A stretch of 64,000 bases of DNA, taken from assembly GCA_014607495.2 (NCBI GenBank), contig CP053171.1:620001-684000 (forward strand), read 5' to 3'. The translations under genes were made by a program, and so were the position numbers. This document shows positions 56,701 to 64,000 of this stretch, one piece after another. Every line of letters starts with the position of its first letter. Position 1 is the first letter of the stretch. Under the pieces are notes generated by a model. It searched no databases and was not told the origin of the DNA. It saw only the letters and a list, made by a program, of their open reading frames with translations. This DNA is from Carposina sasakii. Its lineage: Eukaryota; Arthropoda; Insecta; Lepidoptera; Carposinidae.

Positions 56701-59700
56701 GCTCTGTTTCGTCCCAGGGACTGACGTTATCTGGGTGCGAGCAAGAAAGCAGTAGCGCTGAACTCGCAGCCTGTGTGCGAAAAAAGGATGGAGCCAAGGA
56801 AGTTTATGTGGCCTCGGACACTGCAGGATCCTTGTTCACAGGAGCACCAAACGGCGGAATGGTTTTAATTGCTGGTACGTATTTTCAAATTCTTTACTTG
56901 ATGTCTAGCCAAACTTGGTCCGTTCAACTGGACTATTATATCGTTCAAAGTATCTTGCCTCCAGCTTTGTAGAAAAACAGAGAAGTAAGCTTTACAAAAC
57001 CATTTAAATATATTGATATATCCGAAGATAGATGCCATATTATTCCACAGTCTCTAAATCTATTGAGCGTTATTTATCACTTAAATATCTAAAAGTTAAA
57101 TTCATACTGAACATTATTTTATAAATCGCCATGACCCCGTTAAATTGGAATCAATAAAATACTATTGTGAGCAATTTGCGGATGATTTGTTGTCATTAAG
57201 CAGACGCCACGCGCGTGTAGGTACTAGGTACCTACTTTAATAACTTACTTTAGATGGAGTTTAAAACGTTTTCTTCAAAGCTTAATTTTTATTTTTTTCA
57301 TAACTTTAAATTAATAATTGATAATAAACCTAAATAATTATGTAGCTAAACTAACTAAACCCTTAAAAACTAACCATGAACTGTTGTTGTTTTTTTCGAA
57401 CTTTCGTTTATTACTCAAAGTAAGGGGATGATGCAAATTTTTATTGACTCTATAATGGATTGGCCTTGAAAATTAAATAAATATAACAATAATTATAAAA
57501 CATCCTTTATGACGAGATGCAAAACAATGATATTTAGGTCAGTTGGGAAGTTGTGAAACAAATTGAGGTCTTATGATAACCCCTTGGTCTCTCCTTGACA
57601 AGACTTATGACCAATAATACTTCTTTTGTATTGTAATGGTACAGTCAGCATCAAAAGTCCATGAATACATTCAGATTTTCAAAATCACTGAACACTATAA
57701 TAACCAGAGGTCGGAATTAGGTAGTCATTTATGTACTTGCATCGAAATGTTGATATTAATGTGGACCTTCCCAGGATTTCTAATGGACAATCCCGTGTGG
57801 CCAACAATATTACAAATAAATAATAATAAAACCCTCAGAGATAGACAAATAAAACAAAGATAATTAACATAAAATTTCTGCTCTTTAAAATTAATACCGG
57901 AATTTGAGGCATATCCACTTTATTCTTTCGCTGTATGAAATCAGTGCAAGTACATAAATGACTACCTAATTCCGACCTCTGATAATAACACATAAATCGC
58001 TTAACAAGATAGGCGCCAGAATTGAAAGAACATCATTAAAATTCAAAATTAACTGAACACTACTCGTCAAAAGTCACTGTACACCATTTTGTCAAATATC
58101 TGCTGTCATACATAAAAAAGCTTATGCCAATGTTATTCTCTTTGAACTGAACATCAAATCGATTGTTAATGCCAAAATGAAATACCTTACATATACAATT
58201 TTTTTTCTGTCATATTTCGTAGTAAAGAAAGAGAAAACATTTCATTTTGTTCAGGGACTTTTGAGATAAAAGATAAACAATGCGGATACAGCTCCGACGT
58301 CGTCAGCTGTCTATTATATAGCAGACTGCCCCCTCTTGCACACTTTTTCAGGTCTAACGTGGATAGATGCAACACCTAATAGAATGTATCACGGACAGTA
58401 AAATTAAAACCTTTGTATATTGTTTATCCGACCTCCATGGCATCTGCTGTCATACATAAAAAAGCTTATGTCAATGTTATTCTCTTTGAACTGAACATCA
58501 AATCGATTGTTAATGCCAAAATGAAAAACCCTAACATATACAATTTTTTTTCTGTCATATTTCGTAGTAAAGAAAGAGAAAACATTTCATTTTGTTTAGG
58601 GACTTTTGAGATAAAAGATAAAAGAAATTTGTTCAGAGAGCTTTTTTGAGAATAATTTTAAAAGTCGCTGAACAAAATAGCGACTTTTTATGGCCTTTTA
58701 AGATAATCATTCAATTCTGGCGCCTATCTTGTTAAGCGATTTATGTGTTATAAAATATTAATAAGAAAATGAAAAAATTCTTCACCCGAGTTATTTATGC
58801 GTTATTATAGTGTTCAGTGATTTTGAAAATCTTAATATGTTCAGCAACTTTTGATGCTGACTGTACCTGAGAAAGTAAATAGCAATAATAATTTTAATAC
58901 CTACTTATAAGATTGAATATTTTTGTTTAAGTATCCTTAACGACGCGATCATTGACTATAGAAACAGCACGCAAAATACCCATGAAACCATATTTTATAT
59001 GATTCATGGTCAAAATTACCCAGATCTGTAAGTAGCCATTGTCACCGGACATCATTGCCAGGTATTTTAATGCCATTAGAGGGTCTATTAATTGCAGAAA
59101 AATGACAGGGCATAGGAAGACCCCTTCGCAATCTGTTTTTAGCCATTAAATTTAACCAGCTGCTACTTGTCGCATATTATATATTTTTATTATATTACTT
59201 TGTTAGGTACCATACGTTTAGGTTATATATTTAGCAATAAAATATGCAGATCATAAATTTCACAGAAATACCTAATGTGCATTGAGTAAGATGTAATTTT
59301 AAGCTACAACATGGAGTTGTAAAATAAAAATATACGCCTGCACAAGGTACGACGATATTATAGGTAGGTAGGTATAGGTATAGGTATAGGTAGGTATAGG
59401 TATAGGTAGGTATCCTATGGCCAATTACAATATTAGATATCAAAAATACATAGATTTCAATTGACTGTTGAAAATTATTGAATAGCAAGTAGAACCATCA
59501 CTTTAAGTCTTTTGAAGGAAGCACAATAATATCAGTAACAATCTATTACTATCGTAGATTGGAGCACTTATTATGTATTCAACGTTATGTTATTGATATT
59601 ATCATCAGCGAAAACTTGTCGATATTAGTAGGTGTGCGTATCGCACCCACTGCGTCATAACTATTTTATCTTAATACCATGTTTCCCGTGGCTTCGGTTA

Positions 59701-62290
59701 CATAATATAAATAAATAATGCCTAATGGTTACTTTAATACATAATAATTTATTTTTTAGCTCCAAAATGCAAATTTAGTTTTAAAAGTTTTTCATACTCC
59801 ATATAAAAATTCAAAGATTAATTTATGTGCAAATTTTAGTTCTAACATTATACGACTACTTTATCCAAATAATTACCTACTACATAGGCAGAATTTTCAA
59901 ATTTGTGCTGAAAAAATCACTACCAATAACCTTAGTTTAAAAAAAACACCCGATTAGAATGCGTTAAAATTTTGACCCAGTGTTACTCTCACATCTAAAA
60001 AACACATCTAATGTAGGCTCTAGAGCGTGCCAGAGAAATAAACGTACAAACATACACTCGGAAAACATAACCCTCCTGGTGCAGTTAGGTAAAAATCGAC
60101 GGCATTTGATAGGATATTCTAATCTGGTTCACAGGCACTGGTTCCAACGGGCTGCTGAGGACTCCTGAAGGTGAACAGTTTGGATGCGGAGGGTGGGGAT
60201 ACATGCTTGGTGATGAGGGAAGTGGTATGTATTGTATGATAAAGACTTTTTGATTGCGACCGTACATAAGAATCCCAACGGTTTTATTTCCTGGAACAAA
60301 TCTACTTAAGATTAAAGCTGACTTTAATGAATATACTATGTTATTATTTTTATGCTGTAGATGGCTAAACCTGAGTCCCATATCTAAATACGGTCTAGAT
60401 GACAAAGGTTACTAAGATACCAAAGTGATACAAAAGTCCTAATTAGAGAGCGTATTTATCGTCCCAGCGTATATTGAGTGCTAAAGCATTGTTAAATACA
60501 ATAATGCTATTTCAGAGCGGAGCGTACTCGCTCTGCCTGGCCGGTATAGCCTGGTTTCGTACAATGTACGTACTACACAACGCGACGCTTTAGCCCGGTG
60601 GTAGGCTGGAGCGTTAAATACGCTCCATCTATTTAATCAGGTCTTAATGAATAATTATTTTTTACAGCGTACTGGATTGCGCATAGAGCAGTGAAAACGA
60701 TATTCGACGACGTCGACGGACTAAGACCAGCTCCACATCCGACTGATAGAGTCTGGGAAGCCATAAAAGAGCATTTCAATATTGACACCAGAACGGACTT
60801 ATTAACACATGCTTATAAGGATTTTGATAAGCCACTCTTTGCAGGTAAGGTACTTACGTTTTTTAATTAATTATGATTTTGGAACAATATGGACGATTTG
60901 GCGTTTATTTTGACTGCCTACCTGACGCCAACCCTCGAGTATTGCTAGTGAAAAGTTTTGAATATTGAAATCCGTAAGTACATGAAAATAAATTCAGTAT
61001 TACCTATATGTCCTTGACTGTGATCGAACCTACGCCTTCAGACTGAAAGGCGCACGTCTTAACCATTGGGCTATTAGCGTATCAGAGCAGAATATAGATA
61101 AACTATGCATTATTCTATCCTATATTTACCTACGGAGATAATTTGTATAATTCTATAGCCATGACTTGAAATAGTATCTAAATATAAAAATAACAGTTAT
61201 ATGTTTTGTTCCAGGATTAACATTTAAACTGGCAGAATTAGCGACGCATAGCAACGACGCGTTATCTCACCACCTATTCGCTGAAGCGGGCAGTGCTTTA
61301 GCGGCGCATGCAGTAGCACTGGCTAAAAGGACTAGAGCTACTAAAATCAGGGTGGTCTGCGTGGGCAGTGTTTGGAATAGCTGGGAGCTCTTGAAGCCTG
61401 GAGCTCTGAAGGAGTTGTCTACTAAAGGAGTGAGTTGTAATAATAAATCTGTTATTGGAATATGACAAACCACTGAACATTGCAGGCCACTGCTGGACGT
61501 ATGCCTCCCCAGGGCACGCCACAAGGCTACTGCCATAGGGGGGTTTTGTCCATAGTCACCACTCTGGGCAGACGGATTGGTGAACGCAGTGTGATTTTCG
61601 AACAGATTGTCAGCACGGGAGGCGCTGCTGCCTACCTCCCGGAAACCCTTAATAGCCTCGTACGATACCCGCGTGTAGGCATGGGGTGGAACAAACTCTA
61701 CTCTGCCGGCGCCACGCGGCCACCTTCCTATATCTTATGTGCAGTTTATTAAATCGATCATATTAATAATTTTAATTTAAACTAGAAATTATACATTATC
61801 TGCATAATATAACGGATAAGTTTGCTGAAAGAAAGATCTCTAAAAGATAAGCACACCTTTGTACATTTTCTTTGTTATCAAATTTATTAAAATCTTAACA
61901 CATAACCTTAATAACCTTAACAATAAATGATATAAGAAATTTGAACCATAGCATCCACGACATAATCAAATAACTTCAACAACATAATTATTATACATTT
62001 CTTATTTATTTTATTTTTTTCCAAAGGTAAACAAAGAACTGGAACTTGTCCGCTTGCGAGTTTCAAGCGCATTGGGTGCCGCCTCGCTGGCAGCTAAGCA
62101 TGTCAACTATGAACTACCTAGGGACGACATGGCTTACTGCGATGTCTTCTTCACATACCGACCGGAAAACTACAGGAACGGTTCAATTAACAGTAACTAT
62201 AACGGTAATAGTACCAAGATTGAGAACAACGCTAAAATGACAAACGGTATCGAAGTGTGTGGATGTAGTGACTGGTTGTCGTGGGGCTAA
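53703..62290 (+). CDS. Nagk: N-acetyl-D-glucosamine kinase, complete, seven exons
   Basis: Cytosolic sugar kinase that phosphorylates N-acetylglucosamine with ATP to the 6-phosphate, feeding amino-sugar salvage. In insects this is relevant to chitin turnover. Exons: 53703-53737, 56320-56503, 56718-56874, 60135-60224, 60668-60844, 61215-61429, 62027-62290. These are 1122 nt, 373 residues, with all junctions in phase and AG/GT. Seen: N-terminal phosphate loop FGGVEGGATHSNL, LSGCEQE, catalytic Asp107 in ASDTAGS, GTGSN (126-130), CGGWGYMLGDEGS (143-155), and CVGSVWNSWELL near residue 270. These follow the human enzyme closely in order and spacing. The last 40 or so residues (after FFTYRPENY) are Asn-rich and have no counterpart I recall. 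The start ATG is the only one in phase before the donor. Confidence 0.92.
53738..56319. other. Nagk intron 1
   Basis: Very AT-rich, with a family F remnant (inverted) at 56165-56222. No other gene. Confidence 0.6.
56320..56503 (+). CDS. Nagk: Nagk exon 2
   Basis: The acceptor is ttctttcag and the donor is GTAAGT. The join with exon 1 makes GGVEGGATHS, the ATP-phosphate loop of the family. It also encodes GTNHWNLG, matching the conserved sugar-kinase TNHW segment. Confidence 0.92.
56718..56874 (+). CDS. Nagk: Nagk exon 3
   Basis: The acceptor is gtcccag and the donor is GTACGT, phase 1. It encodes GLTLSGCEQE and the catalytic ASDTAGS, with the Asp at residue 107 of the deduced protein, then GGMVLIAG. 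Confidence 0.92.
57705..57981. mobile_element. hAT-like MITE nested in the mariner-like MITE
   Basis: 277 bp with about 36-bp TIRs (CAGAGGTCGGAATTAGGTAG...). It is flanked by the 8-bp duplication ataataac at 57697-57704 and 57982-57989. It has no coding capacity. Confidence 0.9.
58101..58626 (+). repeat. 180-bp direct duplication inside the mariner-like MITE
   Basis: 58101-58280 and 58444-58623 are nearly identical (ctgctgtcatacataaaaaa ... gagataaaagataaa), separated by about 160 bp of different sequence. Confidence 0.85.
58866..60134. other. Nagk intron 3, last part
   Basis: AT-rich with the microsatellite at 59359. No gene. Confidence 0.55.
59359..59412 (+). repeat. TAGGTA microsatellite
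   Basis: Interspersed taggta and taggtatagg units, in Nagk intron 3. Confidence 0.8.
60135..60224 (+). CDS. Nagk: Nagk exon 4
   Basis: A 90-nt exon, acceptor gttcacag, donor GTATGT. It encodes the GTGSN nucleotide/sugar-binding loop and CGGWGYMLGDEGS, a hallmark of this kinase family. Confidence 0.92.
60446..60635. repeat. Foldback repeat in Nagk intron 4
   Basis: gagagcgtatttatcg at the left and ggagcgttaaatacgctcca at the right form imperfect inverted ends; the interior is GC-richer than the intron. Confidence 0.5.
60668..60844 (+). CDS. Nagk: Nagk exon 5
   Basis: The acceptor is tttttacag and the donor is GTAAGG. It begins AYWIAHRAVK, continuous with GDEGS of exon 4, and ends YKDFDKPLFAG, which matches the family at the same position. 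Confidence 0.91.
61010..61085 (-). repeat. tRNA-like SINE head in Nagk intron 5
   Basis: On the minus strand, tagcccaatggttaagacg, an anticodon-arm-like stem cgcctt/aaggcg, and box B ggttcgatcac. The acceptor arms do not pair, so this is a SINE remnant rather than a tRNA gene. Confidence 0.55.
61215..61429 (+). CDS. Nagk: Nagk exon 6
   Basis: The acceptor is tgttccag and the donor is GTGAGT. It encodes the C-lobe helices, including LFAEAGSALAAHAVALAKR and CVGSVWNSWELLK, the conserved second-domain segment. Confidence 0.9.
61484..61735 (+). repeat. Repeat family F (cactgctggac), most complete copy
   Basis: gccactgctggacgtatgcc ... ggcacgccacaaggctactg ... gccggcgccacgcgg. Related copies: 33945-34150, 41284-41400, 52391-52480, 2795-2865, and inverted 21062-21315 and 56165-56222. 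Such sequences usually end in (GATGAT)n and look like SINE or LINE 3' ends. Confidence 0.7.
62027..62290 (+). CDS. Nagk: Nagk exon 7, with Asn-rich tail
   Basis: The acceptor is ttttttccaaag. It encodes ELVRLRVSSALGAASLAAKH, the final conserved sugar-kinase helix, then a 50-residue tail with many Asn (NGSINSNYNGN) and a Cys/Trp-containing end, stop TAA at 62288-62290. The tail is species-specific in appearance. Confidence 0.88.
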   Translation, partial: VNKELELVRLRVSSALGAASLAAKHVNYELPRDDMAYCDVFFTYRPENYRNGSINSNYNGNSTKIENNAKMTNGIEVCGCSDWLSWG

Positions 62291-62576
62291 AGATACCTAG
62301 TTAATTGAATAAAATTTCTATCTAATGTAAAATACTTATAATTTAGTAAAAAAAGATAGTAATTTCGGTGATTACTATCTCATAATATGAAATATTATCA
62401 AGATAGCTGTTAGCGCTGTTTCTTATAAGATAATTATATCCAAAGTTACATTGAATATATTAACAATTAAAACTGGACTGTATTATTTTGTAAAAAGAAA
62501 ATAACAAATTGAGATAAATCCGAAGCTAGTAAAATTTAGTTCCTTTATATAATGTAAAAATTAATTGTTTTTAAGT

Positions 62577-62582
62577 AATAAA
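62577..62582 (+). terminator. Nagk candidate poly(A) signal
   Basis: AATAAA about 290 bp after the Nagk stop codon in AT-rich 3' UTR. Other AATAAA-like hexamers occur further down, so the actual site is uncertain. Confidence 0.45.
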
Positions 62583-64000
62583 TAACTTTGTAAGAAACCT
62601 GTCTTCTTTCTGCAATTATTAGGTACATACAATGTATTATATCTTTGTATTTAGATGTATAATAATATTGTAAAAAATGAGCTGTGATATCCTTTATGGA
62701 TTGATCTGAAAGTGCTTTACTCTAAAGCCGGTTATTTATTCTCTCAAATATCTCATGGAAATAAAATATCCTCTGTCTTACATATTAGAGAAGAAGAATC
62801 CACAATAAAATTTAATATTTTTGAAAAGATTATTTTTACTGTTACAATTATTTACCTATTTTGAGTCACGTTCTGTACGACTTTACTTAGAATAATTAGT
62901 AGTGTAACTAATTTAAAAGACAATAATGTACCTATCTAGTTTACCTACCTACTAAGTTTATCAAATCCCTATAAACTAGTACTAGTTCAATTCAATTCAA
63001 TTTTGGTTGTATGGCTCCATCGATTGACCGACGATCTAGTACTAGTTACTTATCTACTTAGAACGTTTTTGTTAGTACCTAGTTATCTATAAATTTTTAC
63101 TATTGTATATTTAAAATAACAATGAAACAAAATAAAATATGTACCTACATATCAAAATTACTGAGATACATACCTACTCATTTTATTTAATCACTTAAAT
63201 AATATCTGCCTACTTTTCCTGCGTCTTTCATAACTAAGTAGGTACTATGCTACTCCAAAGTCTTATTTTCTCTCACTAAAGATTTTTTTTTTATTATTAC
63301 AAAAAGGATAAACATTCTATTATAAACCTACTGATGTAGGATTGTGATTAGCTTGCATAACATAATAGCACAAGTAGAAATTGGCTCAGATAGAATTGTT
63401 TGCAAGATGAATTCCGCAATTTTATTCATTCTTGGGGGCCAATTCTTGAAGTCTCGAGTTGAAACGGAACCGTTGTAGATGCTCAGAAAAAATCAATAAT
63501 TACTTCATGGTGACGTAATTAGACACATTTTAGCACGAGACAAATACGTATTTGATTTCATTCAATATATTTTATACTCTAGGGGTATATTGCTTTGCAT
63601 CGCGTTTCGTTAGTGGTTACGTTTTGGCTCAAAATTGGGGAATTTGGGGAATTGCCCCCTTGTTGTAAAAAGATTTCAAATTTTCTGCTTTTGGTACGGG
63701 TAGGTTACCTACTAAAATAAAATAAATTTAAGAGTACATAAACGTTCCGTTTTCTTTTTCATATTATTGGTTTCTTAATAATAAATTCATAAATGCTTGT
63801 CGGTTGCCATTGAAGGCGTTAAGATACATACATAACACTGTTTTAAATACAAGTATGATATACCTTTCAAACAAAAAAAAACCGCATTAAAATCGGATCA
63901 TCTGTTTGGGAGCTACGATGCCACAGACAGACACATACACATTTACACACAGAGAGAGACACGTCAAACTTATAACACCCCGTCGTTTTTGCGTCGGGGG
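62583..64000. other. Downstream of Nagk
   Basis: AT-rich. The last 130 bp (cacagacagacacatacaca...caccccgtcg) look like the 3' end of a retroelement cut by the window edge, with an imperfect hairpin ccccgtcg/cgtcgggg. Confidence 0.5.

Larger units (their letters stand above)
57642..58863. mobile_element. Mariner-like MITE in Nagk intron 3
   Basis: TA-flanked TIR CAGTCAGCATCAAAAGT at 57642, inverted at 58863, with TA at 57640-57641 and 58864-58865. Inverted similarity extends inward (ATTTTCAAAATCACTGAAC; GCTTAACAAGATAGGCGCC at about 58000 and 58720). A hAT-like MITE sits in the left arm. No transposase ORF. Confidence 0.8.

Noticed and set aside
61021..61078. Functional tRNA gene on the minus strand
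   Set aside because: Acceptor stem does not pair and the anticodon loop is not seven bases; SINE remnant.
1..64000. CRISPR arrays, rRNA genes, bacterial operons
   Set aside because: No regularly spaced repeats with unique spacers, no rRNA-like sequence; intron-bearing genes show a eukaryotic genome.

Overview
The window looks like nuclear DNA of a lepidopteran insect (moth or butterfly). This is an inference. It rests on two insect-type genes with long introns, AT-rich non-coding DNA, and dense short repeats of kinds common in Lepidoptera: tails ending in (GATGAT)n, elements bounded by ACAGGGTG...CACCCTGT, and tRNA-headed SINEs. No bacterial gene organisation, CRISPR array or rRNA was seen.

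Two host genes can be read, both on the + strand. (1) An alpha1-type octopamine receptor (Oamb-like GPCR) spans 24751-41638. It starts at the TM3 exon, so the 5' exons with the N-terminus, TM1 and TM2 lie upstream or were not found. Six coding exons join in consistent phases, and the last coding exon can either read through to its own stop or splice to a short final exon. (2) A complete seven-exon N-acetylglucosamine kinase gene (Nagk) spans 53703-62290 and encodes 373 residues.

The rest is mostly mobile DNA. Region 1-24.7 kb holds an R1-like LINE 3' fragment (about 3.07-3.6 kb); a 6.45-kb RNase H-bearing non-LTR element on the minus strand with both ends and an 11-bp target duplication (5336-11783); a 3.6-kb Transib DNA transposon with CACAGTG ends and a CGCAG target duplication (13541-17140); and a mini-derivative of the LINE made only of its two ends (about 23.54-23.79 kb). 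The receptor introns carry several MITEs, a LINE C-terminal fragment (about 28.06-28.75 kb) and a 5.1-kb Gypsy-type LTR retrotransposon (34969-40074). That element has near-identical LTRs, a small extra ORF for a predicted myristoylated membrane protein, and a deletion that removes the N-terminal half of its reverse transcriptase.

Between the two genes, 42177-50149 is a tandem direct duplication (unit 4.3 kb) whose junction falls in the arm of a GTTAAC-rich palindrome. Copy A alone carries a 641-bp hAT-like MITE, and copy B preserves the empty site. A decayed LINE reverse transcriptase follows at about 50.56-51.45 kb. In Nagk intron 3 a hAT-like MITE sits inside a TA-flanked, mariner-like MITE.

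No operon-like cooperation is expected. The receptor acts in neuromodulator signalling and the kinase in amino-sugar salvage. The main interest is the well-preserved record of transposition events, with target duplications, nested insertions, an empty-site control and deletion derivatives.
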